From contig NZ_KL370789.1 in NCBI RefSeq assembly GCF_000701525.1, forward strand, positions 1-64,000: a stretch of 64,000 bases of DNA, given 5' to 3'. The notes beneath the pieces are model-generated. The model was not told where the DNA came from, made no database searches, and saw only the letters and a list, made by a program, of their open reading frames with translations. Origin of the DNA: Mesoplasma grammopterae ATCC 49580 (GTDB lineage: Bacteria > Bacillota_I > Bacilli_A > Mycoplasmatales > Mycoplasmataceae). This document shows positions 41,194 through 54,834 of the stretch, piece after piece. The translations under genes were made by a program, and so were the position numbers. Positions within the stretch are counted from its first letter, which is position 1; each line of letters begins with the position of its first letter.

Positions 41194-41225
41194 CTTGCAT
41201 TAAAGTAGGTTTAATGAAATATGAT
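41194..41225 (+). promoter_or_regulatory. MerR-type promoter/operator of the aldo/keto reductase (site 2)
   Basis: TTGCAT (41195-41200), 19-base spacer, TATGAT (41220-41225). The spacer begins with the same palindrome ATTAAAGTAGGTTTAAT (41199-41215) as site 1. It lies 8 bases after the merR stop codon and 34 bases before the reductase ATG. Confidence 0.82.
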
Positions 41226-41258
41226 GATATTGAGTTCAAAACTCAGAGGAGATAAAAT

Positions 41259-42245
<987 letters not shown>

Positions 42246-42256
42246 AATATTTAAAC

Positions 42257-42286
42257 AAAACCGTGATATTCATTTCGGTTTTTTTA
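42257..42286 (+). terminator. Terminator of the aldo/keto reductase
   Basis: AAAACCG (42257-42263) and CGGTTTT (42276-42282), with an inner TGA/TCA pairing and a T-run after it. Confidence 0.75.
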
Positions 42287-42331
42287 CTTTATAATATTAA
42301 ATAAATATAATTTATTATCAGAAAGGGAAAA

Positions 42332-42832
42332 ATGACAAAATGCAATTTATGTAAATTAGATATAAAACCATATCAATTAAGAAAAAAAGAAGTAAATTCT
42401 GCTCAAACTCAAAATAATCACCATATGTCAAATTTTGGTTTGACAATTATTGGTGCTAGAGTTATGTATAGTCATTTAGGTTGTTATAAATATATATTAT
42501 AAAAAGAATAAATATTGAACTTGAATAGGCGCTTTAATTGCAATAATTGGTATAGCTTTATTCATACCTGGATTTTTTCATTTTTTTAATTCTGTAACTG
42601 ATCAAATTGACACACAAACTAATGATTGAATTATTAATTATGCATTAAGAAAACAAGGAATGATAGAACTAATATGTGCAGCATGTTTAATTATTGGATC
42701 AATTATAATAATTACTATTGGAAATATTTATGCTAAAAAATTATTAAAGATGGTTCTCATGCTAATGATTTCATTGATGAAAAAATCAAAATTGAATATT
42801 ATAAAAATATAGATAAAGAAAAAAATATTTAA
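42332..42832 (+). pseudogene. Frameshifted gene for a zinc-ribbon plus two-helix membrane protein
   Basis: The ATG at 42332 (GAAAGGG upstream) opens 56 residues with CNLC and a later HLGCYKY, suggesting a zinc site, and stops at 42500-42502. The next frame, open from about 42490 to 42812 without a normal start codon, continues with two hydrophobic helices (WTWIGALIAIIGIALFIPGF and MIELICAACLIIGSIIIITIG). The first frame then resumes from 42737 with a hydrophilic tail (KDGSHANDFIDEKIK) to TAA at 42830. The three pieces join naturally into one protein of about 165 residues, so the gene carries two opposite 1-base shifts, near 42490-42502 and near 42737-42755. Either a decaying gene or sequencing errors. 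The function of the intact form is unknown. Confidence 0.65.
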
Positions 42833-42864
42833 GATTTCTTTTTAATTGAAAATATAAATAATTA

Positions 42865-42906
42865 AAATATAGATTTTTAGGTACTGCTCTAAATCTATAT
42901 TTTTTT
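42865..42906 (+). terminator. Terminator after the frameshifted gene
   Basis: ATATAGATTT (42867-42876) and AAATCTATAT (42891-42900) form a 10-bp stem, with an inner TAG/CTA pairing and a T-run. Confidence 0.8.
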
Positions 42907-42920
42907 ATTTTTCATAAGAG

Positions 42921-42926
42921 TATAAT
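42921..42926 (+). promoter_or_regulatory. -10 box of pgi
   Basis: TATAAT lies 36 bases before the pgi ATG, just after the preceding terminator. No convincing -35. Confidence 0.5.
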
Positions 42927-42961
42927 AATTTTTGTAAAGTAAAAATTTAAGGAGAAAATAT

Positions 42962-44242
42962 ATGATTAAAGTTGATTTACAACATTCAGGACTTTCTATT
43001 GCAGATTTAAATGAAGCTAAAGTTAAAAAAGTTCATGAGATGATCATTAATAAATCTGGAAAAGGTAATGATTTTTTAGGATGAATTGAATGACCAAAAA
43101 CATTTGATAAAAAAGAATATGAAGAAATGAAAAAAGTTGCATCTTCATTAAGAAATAAAATTGATGTATTAGTAACTGTTGGAATTGGTGGTTCATACTT
43201 AGGTATTAGAGCAGCTGATGAAATGATTAGAGGAATTAATCACTCTGATAAAGTTCAAGTAATTTATGCAGGACATACAATGAGTTCAACTTATGTTGCT
43301 CAGTTATCAGAATATTTAAAAGGTAAAAAATTTGGAATTTGTGTTATTTCTAAATCAGGAACAACTACAGAACCAGGAATTGCTTTTAGAGCATTAGAAA
43401 AACAATTAATTGAACAAGTTGGAGTTGAAGCTTCAAAAGAATTAATTGTTGCTGTAACAGATTCATCAAAAGGAGCTTTAAAAACTTTAGCTGATAATAA
43501 AGGTTACCCAACATTTGTAATCCCAGATGATATTGGTGGGCGATTCTCAGTTTTAACACCTGTTGGAATTTTCCCATTATTAGTTGCAGGAGTTAACACT
43601 GATAATATTTTTGCAGGAGCTATTAAAGCAATGGATGAGTTAGTTCAAGGTGATTTAACAAATGAAGCTTATAAATATGCTGCTGCTCGTAATGCTTTAT
43701 ATAATGAAGGTTATAAAGCTGAAGCTTTAGTTGCTTATGAACTACAAATGCAATATACTGCAGAATGATGAAAACAATTATTTGGAGAATCAGAAGGAAA
43801 AGACAATAAAGGTTTATATCCTACATCAATGATTTTCTCAACAGATTTACACTCACTAGGACAATGAGTTCAAGAAGGTGCAAGAAACGTATTATTTGAA
43901 ACAGTTATTAAAGTAAAAGAACCAGTAGCTAATATGTTAGTTGAAGCTGATAATGATAACTATGATGGTTTAAATTACTTAGCTGGTAAATCATTCCACG
44001 AAATCAATTCAACTGCTATTGAAGGAGTAATTGATGCTCACGTTAATACTGGAAAAATGCCAAACATTGTATTAGAATTTGACAAAATGAATGATGTACA
44101 ATTTGGATACTTAGTTTACTTCTTTGAAATAGCTGTTGCGATGAGTGGATACTTATTAGAAGTTAATCCATTTGATCAACCAGGAGTTGAAGTTTATAAA
44201 TACAATATGTTTAAATTACTAGGAAAACCAGGAGTTAAATAG
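42962..44242 (+). CDS. pgi: Glucose-6-phosphate isomerase
   Basis: Interconverts glucose 6-phosphate and fructose 6-phosphate in glycolysis. The 426-residue product is the short bacterial form (about 430-450). Seen: [16 protein letters not shown] and [16 protein letters not shown] for sugar-phosphate binding, [16 protein letters not shown] (PGI signature 1 region), and a C-terminal [12 protein letters not shown] with the signature 2 lysine region. Several TGA tryptophans occur near both ends. The ATG has AAGGAGAAA upstream. Monocistronic. Confidence 0.96.
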
Positions 44243-44249
44243 TATATTG

Positions 44250-44273
44250 AAATCAGCATTGCTGATTTTTTTT
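44250..44273 (+). terminator. Terminator of pgi
   Basis: AAATCAGC (44250-44257) and GCTGATTT (44261-44268) with an ATT loop and a T-run. Confidence 0.85.
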
Positions 44274-44365
44274 ATTTCAATACATTTATTTTAATAATTA
44301 AATATTTTATAAGATAAAATCATTAATATATATATATAATATTAAAATTAAAAAGGAGAACATAT

Positions 44366-44869
44366 ATGATTAAAAAATCAACACTTAAATGATTAAGCGA
44401 ACAACAAGAATTTTTAGATAATAAAATAATAGAAAAACACAATTTAACATTAGATCACCAAATGTTTAGAAAAAAACTAATTGCTTTTTGAGTAGAATTG
44501 GGTGAATATGCCAATGAAGAAAAAAGTTTTAAATATTGAAAACAAGGAGCACCTGGTGCTAAAGAAGTTCAATTAGAAGAATATATTGATGGATTACACT
44601 TTATCATAAGTTTAGGAAATCAAATTAACTATAATTTCGAAACTTTTAATTTTAATGATTTAGGATATAACAATAATATTGATTGTTATTTTGAATTAAT
44701 AAAAGATTTAACTGCTTTAGTTAATCAACCAAATGATCAAACATTCTCTAAAATTTTTAATTCATTTTTACAAATTGCAAAAGTGCAAAATTATTCTGAA
44801 GAAGATTTAATTAAAACTTACAAAGCTAAACATGAAAAAAACCAACAAAGACAAGTAGAAAATTATTAA
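44366..44869 (+). CDS. Dimeric all-alpha dUTPase-like protein
   Basis: Likely hydrolyses dUTP to dUMP, keeping uracil out of DNA, which pairs with the ung gene in this window. The 167-residue product has the all-alpha NTP pyrophosphatase metal motifs: FWVELGEYANEEKSFKYWK (ExxE helix) and EEYIDGLHFIISLG (ExxD helix), in the order of the dimeric dUTPase/MazG superfamily. A wider dCTP/dUTP specificity cannot be excluded. AAAAGGAGAAC precedes the ATG. The RNA methyltransferase gene starts one base after its stop. Confidence 0.85.
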
Positions 44870-44870
44870 A

Positions 44871-45626
44871 ATGGAAAAAATAACATCAACATCAAATAAC
44901 AAAATCAAAGATTTAATCAAATTAAGAGATGATAAAAAATTTCAAATAGTTGAAAATCTTTTTGTAATCGAAGGATTGCACATGGTTAATGAAGCCATTA
45001 AAAGAAATATTGTTAAAACTATATTTTTGGAAGAAAAAATCTTTAGTAAAATTTATGATATTAATAATTTTGAATGCGTTTTAATTTCAGAAAATGTTTC
45101 AAGTAAAATCTCTTCAACCAAAACAAGTCAAGGAATTTTTGCAACTTGTATATTAGAAGACCAAGAAATTAACATGTTGGAAAATATATTAATTTTAGAT
45201 CAAATTCAAGATCCAGGTAATATGGGAACTTTAATTAGAAGTGCAGCTTCTTTTGAATTTCAGACTGTAGTTGCTTCAAATAATTCTGTCAGTTTTTATA
45301 ATCCTAAAGTTTTGAGATCAACTCAAGGAAACTTATTTTCAATAAATTTAATAAACGATAATTTAATTAAAACAATTAATGAATTAAAACAAAATGATTA
45401 TCAAATCATAGGAACGGTTTTAAATGATGAAACAAAATTTATGAAACAAATAGAATTTAGCAAAAATCAAAAGTACGCATTAATAATAGGTAATGAAGCA
45501 AAAGGCATAAGTGATGAACTTAAACCTTTAATAGACATTAATTTAAACATAGAAATGAGCAATGAAGTTGAATCATTAAATGCAGCAATTGCAGGTTCAA
45601 TTATTATGTATAACATTAAAAAATAA
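44871..45626 (+). CDS. TrmH/SpoU family RNA 2'-O-methyltransferase
   Basis: SPOUT-fold methyltransferase of 251 residues, probably acting on rRNA or tRNA 2'-OH groups with S-adenosylmethionine. An N-terminal substrate-binding domain (about 1-90) starts ITSTSNNKIKDLIKLRDDKK. The knot motifs follow: LDQIQDPGNMGTLIRSA (motif 1), ALIIGNEAKGISDEL (motif 2) and SLNAAIAGSIIMY (motif 3). The target site cannot be told from sequence (YsgA or RlmB type). Translationally linked to the dUTPase-like gene. Confidence 0.9.
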   Translation: MEKITSTSNNKIKDLIKLRDDKKFQIVENLFVIEGLHMVNEAIKRNIVKTIFLEEKIFSKIYDINNFECVLISENVSSKISSTKTSQGIFATCILEDQEINMLENILILDQIQDPGNMGTLIRSAASFEFQTVVASNNSVSFYNPKVLRSTQGNLFSINLINDNLIKTINELKQNDYQIIGTVLNDETKFMKQIEFSKNQKYALIIGNEAKGISDELKPLIDINLNIEMSNEVESLNAAIAGSIIMYNIKK

Positions 45627-45644
45627 ATAAATTTAATTTTTTGT

Positions 45645-45676
45645 ATTGCCTTATAGTAGGTTGAATGTTTTAAAAT
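45645..45676 (+). promoter_or_regulatory. MerR-type promoter/operator of gapN (site 3)
   Basis: TTGCCT (45646-45651), 19-base spacer, TAAAAT (45671-45676). The spacer holds TTATAGTAGGTTGAAT, a variant of the palindrome found before merR and the aldo/keto reductase, with the core AGTAGGTT kept. It lies 32 bases before the gapN ATG. Confidence 0.72.
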
Positions 45677-45707
45677 TAAATTGCAATCAAATAAAGGAGA
45701 ATTTAAT

Positions 45708-47126
45708 ATGGAAAAATTCAAAGCAATAATTAACAATCAAGAAATAAACTCTAACTCTTGATTAGATATTATGGACCCAACAACTGATGAAGTTTATGCA
45801 CAAGTTAGTGCACTGTCTTCTCAAGAAATAGACTCAGCCTTTAAAGCAGCAAAAGCTGCTCAAAAAAAATGAGAAGCAATTGGTATTGAAAAAAGAACTG
45901 AGTTTTTAATTAGATGAAGAGATTTATTGTTAAAAAACGAAGAAAATTTAGCAACAACAATGATGCATGAAATCGCAAAAGCATATAAAGATTGTTTAAC
46001 TGAAGTTCGTAGAACAGCTGAATATATAGATTTAACAATTTCAGAATATAATGATTTACAAGTTTTAACTTTTGATAAAAATTCTAAAGGCGTTACTGAA
46101 GATATTGTTGCTGAATATAAAAGAATAGCAAAAGGTGTTGGTGTTGGTATTTCACCATTTAACTACCCTATTAATTTAGCTGTTTCTAAATTAGCGCCAG
46201 GATTATTAACTGGAAATACATTTGTATTTAAACCAGCAACTCAAGGTAGTGTTGTAGGTATCAAAATTGGTCAATTAGCCATTGAAGCTGGTATACCAGC
46301 TGGTGTATTGAACGTTGTAACTGGACGTGGAAGAGACATTGGAGATGTTATTGTAACAAACCCATTAATTGACTTCATTTCTTTTACAGGAAGTGTGCCT
46401 GTTGGTAGAAGATTAATGGAAATTTCAAGCTCAAAAGACTTAGTTTTAGAATTAGGTGGAAAAGATGCAGCTATCTTATTAGATGATCATAACTTAGAAA
46501 ACATTGCTAAAGATATAGTTGCAGGAGCATTTAGTTATTCAGGGCAAAGATGTACAGCTATTAAAAGAGTTATTACTACAGATAATATAGCAGATAAGTT
46601 AACGCCATTAATTAAAGCAGAAGTTGCTAAGTTAACTGTTGGATTACCAAATGAGAATCCTATTATTACACCTATGATTGATAAAAAAAGTGCAGATTTT
46701 GTAACTGATCTAATTAATGATGCTGTTAAAAAAGGAGCAACTTTAGTTTATGGTGGAACTAGAGATAAAAACTTATTACAACCTACATTATTAGATAATG
46801 TTACAGTTGAGATGAATGTAGCTTGAGAAGAACCATTTGGTCCTGTACTTCCAATTATAAGAATAAATAAAATTGAAGACATGATTAGCGTTGCTAATAA
46901 ATCAAATTTTGGTTTACAAACTTCAATCTACTCAAAAGATGTAGATTTAGCTTATAAAGTTGCTGAGCAATTAGAAGTTGGAACTGTAAATATTAATAGA
47001 AGAACTCAAAGAGGACCTGATGTTTTACCTTTCTTAGGTGTAAAAGATTCAGGGTTTGGGGTTCAAGGTATTAAGGAAACTATTTTATCTACAACTCGTT
47101 ACAGAGGGATAATAATTAAAAAATAA
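45708..47126 (+). CDS. gapN: Non-phosphorylating NADP-dependent glyceraldehyde-3-phosphate dehydrogenase
   Basis: Oxidises glyceraldehyde 3-phosphate directly to 3-phosphoglycerate, making NADPH instead of ATP. The 472-residue aldehyde dehydrogenase has N152 in ISPFNYP, E248 in LELGGKDA and nucleophile C282 in SYSGQRCTA. The spacing equals that of streptococcal GapN (154, 250, 284). The segment RTQRGPDVLPFLGVKDSG near the C-terminus is GapN-like. The start ATG has AAAGGAGAA. Placed under a MerR-type promoter shared with the aldo/keto reductase, so it may supply NADPH to that enzyme. Confidence 0.95.
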
Positions 47127-47132
47127 TAAACT

Positions 47133-47160
47133 ATAAGGGTTTTAAAGTCCTTATTTTTTA
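47133..47160 (+). terminator. Terminator of gapN
   Basis: ATAAGG (47133-47138) and CCTTAT (47149-47154) with a 10-base loop and a strong T-run. Confidence 0.7.
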
Positions 47161-47208
47161 TTTTTTAATACTTAAATTAACCTCTTTTTCTATCAAAATC
47201 CCTAAAAA

Positions 47209-47217
47209 TGGTATAAT
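47209..47217 (+). promoter_or_regulatory. Extended -10 promoter of the lipoprotein gene
   Basis: TGGTATAAT, identical to the smc and pstS boxes, lies 48 bases before the ATG at 47266. Confidence 0.6.
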
Positions 47218-47265
47218 AATATAAATATTTTTAATTTTATATTAATCAAAGGAAAGGGAGTTAAT

Positions 47266-49737
47266 ATGAAAAAAATGCTTTTAAGCTTAACTGCTGTTAG
47301 TATGTTAGCTTCATCGGCTGCAACAGTTAGTTGTACATATACGATGAAAGCTAAAAGTGAATTTGTGAAAAGTATTCAAAAGATAATTAATATTGCAAAT
47401 GTTTCGGCTGAAGCACAAATATTAACTTCGAATAATACATCAGATACTAAATTAGCTATAGACGACTATAGCAATAATAGTAGAAAAATAAATGGAATTG
47501 AATATTCAACAACTAATGCAAACATAGGTTATTCATATACATTAGACAACTTTAGTGGTATGAAAGCTAGTCAATTTTTGCCAAAAGAAGATTTAACACT
47601 TTCACTTTCAAATAATCCTAACGATGATAATACAAGAATGGATCGTTATTTATTTAAAAACTATGGAAGCAATTGAGTTAATAACATCAATTCATCAAGT
47701 ATAAAAAATGGTGAAACACACAAAGGCAAAAAAACAGGTTCAAGTTCTATCACTTCAACTGCTAGTCTAGTTTCATCAATAATTGGAGTTGTTTTAGGAA
47801 GTGATTTTAGCGTTTCAGAAGCTGGTTTCTTAAATGATAATATTGCTACTATTTTAAACCAACTACCTAATAACACAAAAGAAAGTTTAGCAAAAACATT
47901 AGATGGTTTATCAGTTAAATTTGAAACACTTCCAGAAAGTTTCAAAGAAAGTTTTTCTAACCCTTTAACTAAATATGTTGGACAAAGAAAAACAAAATTT
48001 GAAGCTATAACTGACATATCTAAAAACTTTTGAACAGAAATCTTTAAAAAAGATACTGGTGAAAATTCAACTAATGAAAAAGTTGGAACACTTAATAAAA
48101 TGTCTTCAGCACTTCAATATATATTTACATTGTTATGATATATACAAGAATATGCTGATATTATAGACACAAAAATTACACCAGATAATTTGACCTATGT
48201 TTTAAATCAAGAAATAGACGCTAATGATGTTAAAAACTATGATCAAATAAACCTTAATAAAACTTTTAAAATTTTAAATAATTTTTTAAATCCTGGAAGA
48301 GATACAAGAAAAGCAAAAAATCTTGTTATTGTTCTTTTTGGTATTCCAACGTCAGAAGGTGAATTTAAACCAAAATCTAATATAATTGTTGAACCAATAT
48401 TTCAAGCTTTATCAAGTAATTCTTCAAGTACTCCTGAAACTTATGGTTTAAAATCTAATCAATCTAAAATGTTTGGTTTAAACATAACAGAAATTATAAA
48501 ATTTTTAAATGACATTCTTAAAGCAAATAATTCTTTACCAAAAGAAATTGTTAAAGAAATCATTAGACTACTAGGTGTTTTACAAGAAATTTTAGCAAGT
48601 GAAAATAAAGATACTTATACAATAATTCAATCTTTATTGAATGAAGCTGTTTTTAAACCATTAACAGAAGAAGGAAAATCAGTATTGTTAATAGGTGACA
48701 TATTATATCTACTTGCAGAATCAGTAAATGCTAAAAATGATAATAGAGTTGTAATCGATTCAGCTCCATTATTAAAAATATCAAGTTTAAGTGGATCGCA
48801 AAATCCATTTGGTGCTTTATATGATGGTGGATTATTGAAAAGTATCTTCCAAACTATTAATTATTTCACAACAAAAGATGGTTCAAGTGAACCTATGTTT
48901 AGTGATGTTGTTATTAAAAACTTTAAGGACTTAAGTTCAATTTTTAATACAAAAATGAACATAATTTTCACTCAAATGTTAAATATTGATTATGACAATA
49001 ATATGCAATTTTTATATGGTTTAAAAAATTCTTCAATAGCAACTATTGTTGATACTATTTCTAAACAATTCATAGACCCAATAGAAGGAAAAGAATACTT
49101 CCTTGATTTAGGAGCTATTAGAAATATAATTCTTTCATTATTTAGTAGTTCTTATAGTTCTATTTCAATTGGCAAAGAACCGAGTTATGAAAATCCAAAT
49201 AACTTATTTGCAACTTTAAAAGTTGTTTCAGCAGCTTTAAGAAATCAATCAGTTAAATTTGGTGATACAGAAGTTAATAATTCAAAATCAATAGTAAATG
49301 TTTTAGGTTTAGACCCTACAAATCCAAATAAATTTATAGGTGGTTCAATATTCGATGCAATTGCCCAAGCTTATGGTCACGGTGTAATGGTTGACGGAAA
49401 ACCAACAGAAATGCCTGAAAAAAGAGAAAATACAATCAAAATGATTTCTGTAATGCTTGAAGGAATCTCGTGAATGTCAAAATCTTCAGAAAGACAATAT
49501 TACAATGACAATTTTGGTCATTTCTTTGACCAACAAAACTGAACAACTCAAATTATTAGTTACACAAATTTTGACAAAATACATAATGATGCCGAAATAA
49601 AATATAACTTAATTTATCAAAATAAAAAATACAAAATTAAAGAAACTTATCAAGTTACTTTAAAAAGAGATAAAGTTCCATTGAATGAATCAATAGGAAA
49701 TAAATATTTCTATATTACAAATTTAACTAGAAAATAA
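47266..49737 (+). CDS. Lipoprotein, 823 residues, linked to giant permease
   Basis: Surface lipoprotein: signal MKKMLLSLTAVSML, lipobox AATVSC with lipidated C23. The extracellular part is polar, with two amphipathic stretches such as EIIKFLNDILKANN and VLLIGDILYLLAES, and no catalytic motif I recognise. The C-terminus (about 735-823) has SWMSKSSERQYYNDNFGHFFDQQNW followed by beta-rich repeats. AAGGAAAGGGAG precedes the ATG. The permease gene starts 27 bases after its stop with no terminator, so it is probably a partner subunit of that transporter, which is inference from context. Confidence 0.82.
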
Positions 49738-49764
49738 TAAACACAAAAAGGAAAGGAAGCGTTT

Positions 49765-52700
49765 ATGAAAAAAACAAGTAATTGATTACTTTTTAAACAG
49801 GGTTTAAAAGGTATATTTAAATTTAAAATTCAATTTGTTATCATTTTAATTCTTTCTTTCCTATCAATTTTTATTTTAACAACTTCTATTTCTTTAAGAG
49901 ATAGATTGAACCACACATACAACGAAGTTGTAAAAAGTGTTGACAAGTTTGACTATGAATATGACGATGAATTTTTTGGTATATCTGGTGGAGTTACATC
50001 AAACAATGTTTCCCAAAATCCAATGATAATGTTTGTAGATCCAGAATCATATTCAACAATTAATGGAGGTTCTAAAACTTTTAATATTTCTTTTAATGAA
50101 ATATATGGTGGTAAAACTTTTATAACTGAAGCATTTTTAGATCAAAATATGAAAAATACATATTATGCTAATAATCAATCAGTTGGGTGAGATCTAGACA
50201 GTAAAGATTTCATGGTAAAAACTAGAAATATTTTATTAAATTACTTTTATAGTAATTTAGTTTCAACTTTAGATGGTCAAGAAACAGAAAGTTCTCTAAA
50301 TTTAGAAAAAACACCAATTTTTACATATGTATCAACTTTAAACAAAGATGAAATAAAGTCCGATTATGAAGTTATTAGAAATTACCAGTCAACAAAGCCT
50401 ATAAATATATACGAAATCAAACAAAAAGATTTATTCTATTTTTCAACTATAGCATTTAGTAGTATTGGAGCTTATATTACTGAAATAAATAATACTTATA
50501 ATTTGAGCAATAGTACAAATCGTCTAGCAGAAAAAACATATGAAGTAATTACAGGTAATAGTTTAAGAGAAACTCCTATTAATACTAATCTAATGGTTAA
50601 TGAACAAAATAAATATTCTCTTAGAGTAACCAATTCAACAAGTAATAATGCTTTAATAAGTATTAATTCAAACTCTAGAATAGATATTGAAAGTGCTATA
50701 AAAGCAAATGGATTAAAAGGTATATCTACTCCAACTTTTGTTCAAAATAATAATAAAAACAATGAAGTTATAAACCTTAATTCATTTAAATTACAATCAG
50801 CAGCAAATGGTGATGATTGATCTGCTAGATTAACTGCATTTAACTCAACTAAAATTGAAGAAAACTTATTTAACAATTTAATGAATAATTCTAACTACGA
50901 TTGAATTTTACAAGGTAAGAATTATACAAATATGAATAATGAAGTTGCTAATATACTATCATTTACTTATAAAATGCAATCTGATATTGCAGCAATTGCT
51001 TCAAATGTAGAAACAGAATTTAGAAAAGAATTTTCTGTATTTGATAATTCTTCACAAGTTGAGTATAAAGCTGTTGTTTTAGATGAAATGAAACATTCAA
51101 ATTTAAAAATATTAAATCCCGATAAGGGAGGAAGAATGCCAATTGCAAAAGGTGAGATATTAATTTCTGAACAGTTTGCTAGAGCAAGAAAAATACCTTT
51201 ATTTTCAGATTTAAAAGTTGGAGCTCAAAACTTTACTGTTGTTGGATATGCTACAGACACATTTTCATATTATCCTGTTGTAAATGATGATTTACCAATA
51301 CCTCAACCTAAAAATACAGGGATTATTTATGCATCACAAGAGACATTAAAACCTTTATTTGAAGATGCACCTTCTTCAAACGCAGAAAAAATTACTAAAA
51401 CATATGCAAAAAGATTTGTTTGAACAAATGAAAAATCAGATATGAACTTATTCAATTATTTATTTGCTCCATCTCAAAAAGCAAAAACATTTGCTGAATC
51501 TGTATACAGATTCTCTTGAGACTTACAGCCTCAAGTTGTATTAGCTTATAGTTTATTTACTATTATAATTTCATTAATAATAGGTGTAATAGCATTATCT
51601 GGTTTATTAATATCACTTAAAAAATCAATTAAAGCAAATACAAAACAAATAGGTATTTTAAAAGCATTAGGTGTAGAGCCGCATAATATTGCTTTATCAT
51701 ATATTGCTCAATCAGTTATTATTGCTATATTTATTATTCCTTTAAGTTGAGGTATAGGATTGTTAGTTCAATCTGGTTTTGTGCATTTATTTGTTCCATA
51801 TTTTAGTATTCAATTGTATCAAATTCAAGTTTCTGTATTACCTCTTATTATAGGTTTCATATTCTTTGGGTTCTTATCTGTTATGGTTTCATTCTTAGTT
51901 GCATGAAGATTAACAAATAAATCAGTTATTGAAATTTTAAGAGTTGAAGAAACTAAAAAATCTCATTCTTGAATTTTAAATAAAATGAAAAATACTATTT
52001 TTAGCAAATCAAAATTTACTTTGAAATTCAGTATAACTTTAGCTTCAACAAACAGAAGAAATATATATTTAATGACAGTGGTTATTTTTATAACATCATT
52101 TTTAGTTTCAATTGGTTTCACTATTCCAGCAACTGTAAGAACAGCTGAATCTGCATATTATAAAAATGTTGAATATTCAAATAGTTATAACTACATTGAA
52201 AATGTTTCTAACTCACCATTATCTAAAGGTGCAATAAGTTATTCAAAAGATCCTAGTGTAATAGACAATGATTATACTAAACATGGAGATATCTTTGCAT
52301 ATTCAAATCCTTCAAATTACTTTGAATCAACGTATGATTCATCACCAATTTCTAAGTACTTGTATAATGGAATGGATGTTAAAAACAAACCTATATATTC
52401 AAATACATTTAAATATTTAGTTTCTGATTCAGCAAATATGCCATCCAACAGTGAAGGTGAAACTGAAGCTAAAACAGGATTATTTCAAATTATTACAGAA
52501 CAATTTGGTAATAACTTTGCAAACGGAATAGGTTCTCAATTTTCAATTGGAACTATTGAACAAGTTTTTGGTCTTTTATCAAGTTCACTTTATGATGCAA
52601 CTACGCTAAACCCTGAAACAAATATTGCTAAAGAGACATATTTAAATGACGCTTTAGTTCAAAAGAAATATGATGTTATTACTAAAAACTTAACTCAAGC

Positions 52701-54828
52701 TATACCAATGATATTAGGAAGTATCTTAGGATCAGGAACATCTGGTGATGAAAAAGATTGAAAAGAACAAATACTTTCAGTCATAGCATCATCTGCTCCA
52801 GCTTTTGTTCAAAGTTATATTCAAGACCCATCAAGAGTTCAACAATATGGATTTGGATATAATGTTAAAAAAATATATAAAGATAGTGAAACTTTTGCTA
52901 CTAATATTCAAGTTTCAAATAATGAAAATAATATTAAATTAACAGGTTTAGAGCAAAATCAAAAAGCTTTTACAATAAACAATAGTTTACAAAATAAACT
53001 TTTTGTAAGTGAAGAAACTTTAAATAAATTAAATAATGTATTTAATGTTACAAAATATGATTCTGATATTGAAGAAAATGGATTTAAATATTATGATCAT
53101 GAAACAAACACAGTAAATGTGCCAATTTTACCCAACAAGCAAGCTTTAAACTCATATGGATTAAATAAAAATAATACAATTGATAATATTTTTACAAAAC
53201 AACAACAAATTTTATTCGAACATAAAAATGGAGAGAATACAACATATGATGTTCTACCAAAAGAAGCTTGAACATATGACGATTCTGATTTTATTAATTC
53301 AAATTATTTTAAAAATTCTTTTATTGAAGGTAGCGAAAACGCTAATACAGTAATAAATGATAGAACAGGAACATATCAAACAGATAAAAATTATTTAAGT
53401 TTATATGATTTAGATAATAATAAGTTTACATATAAATATTTATACGATGACCATAACACACTTCAAAAAAACAGTTATTTATTCAATGATTTTGCTGTTA
53501 AAAATAATGAAGGAATTTCATATGTTAGACCATATTATGAATACTCAAATATTAAATTGTTCTTACCTAAAGCATTATTAAATCAAGATGAAAAAAACGG
53601 AATTAATAAATGAGCAAATTATAATAATAAAAATGGTGTAAATACCGCAGGATATTTTGATAACAATGTTGGTGTAGAGGATGTTCCAACAACTACTAAA
53701 AAAGCATGAGAATCAACTTATGGAGCTGATGCTAGTTCTAATGGTTATATAATGATAAAACCTTATTCTTTAGAATATAGTTTATCTAAAGAAGAATCTA
53801 TTAATAGAGGATTAGCAAATATTGTAGATGGACAACCTTTATGATTTGTTGATGCAATGAGAGCAAACTTATTTAAACAAGAAGCAACTCAAGTTAAATA
53901 TGCAAATACCGATTTAAAAGTTAATTTAAAATCAGTTGGAAGTCTTGATTCATATAATGGTAGTTTAACTATTGTTGATCAAGGATTAGCTAACTTAATT
54001 GGTAATTTCTCAATTAGCAAAAAATATGATGTTAATTATAATTTCTTTGAACCAGAAATTGTAGTTAAAGCAGGAGAAACAATTAATGCTAATGGTGTAT
54101 CATTTACATCTAGCTATGATAAATATAAATTACACAATGAAAGTGAAGATTTATATGTTTCAGATTATACAAAAATGTTAAATGGTGGAGCTAGTTCACT
54201 TAATTACACACAAATGATGTGAAACAATGCTAAATTTTCTAATATTGATGAACCAATTGATCTAACTACTGGATTCCTTCAAACAACACAAGAAAACAAT
54301 GGTATTCTACTTTTATCACAAGTACCAATAGGCAATATATCTCAAGAAGACTTAAAATTACAAGTAGCTAATCAAAAATTATTAAGCATTGAAAAAGACT
54401 TAATTGCACAAATTTCACAATTAGCAATTTCAATTGCAATGTTAATTATTGTAAGTGTTATTATAACCTCTTCGTTATTGATTATATTAATTGGAGATAT
54501 TTACATAACGCATTATGAAAGATTTATGATTTTAATGAAATCATTTGGTTATTCAAACTGAAAAGTTCAGAAATACTCATTTGGAACCGTAACTATTTTA
54601 TCTATTATTGGATGAATATTAGCTACATTATTAGCATGCGGATTAATAGCATTAATCATGTTCATGCTTAAAATGACAGGATTTGCTGTTCCATTCATTA
54701 TTTCTTGATGACCATTTGTAGCCAGTCTAGCTGTTGTTTCTATTTCTTATTTTGGAAGTTTAATTTTAATTTCTAAAAAAGTAAGAAAAGGTGATCCAGC
54801 AGGTCTATTGATGGAAACACATGAATAA
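49765..54828 (+). CDS. Giant FtsX/MacB-type ABC permease, 1687 residues
   Basis: Membrane component of an ABC3-type transporter with internal duplication. Layout: TM1 (about 22-41), outer domain (about 42-590), TM2-4 (about 591-716) with the FtsX-like segment NTKQIGILKALGVEP, then TM5 (about 765-786), a second outer domain (about 790-1550), and TM6-8 (about 1550-1672) with RFMILMKSFGYSNWKVQKYS. The C-terminus is RKGDPAGLLMETHE. This is the 4+4 helix plan of LolC/MacB-like permeases with very large outer parts. No ATPase gene is adjacent. About 20 TGA tryptophans keep it open. A close paralogue follows at 54924. Substrate unknown. Confidence 0.87.
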
Positions 54829-54834
54829 AAAATA

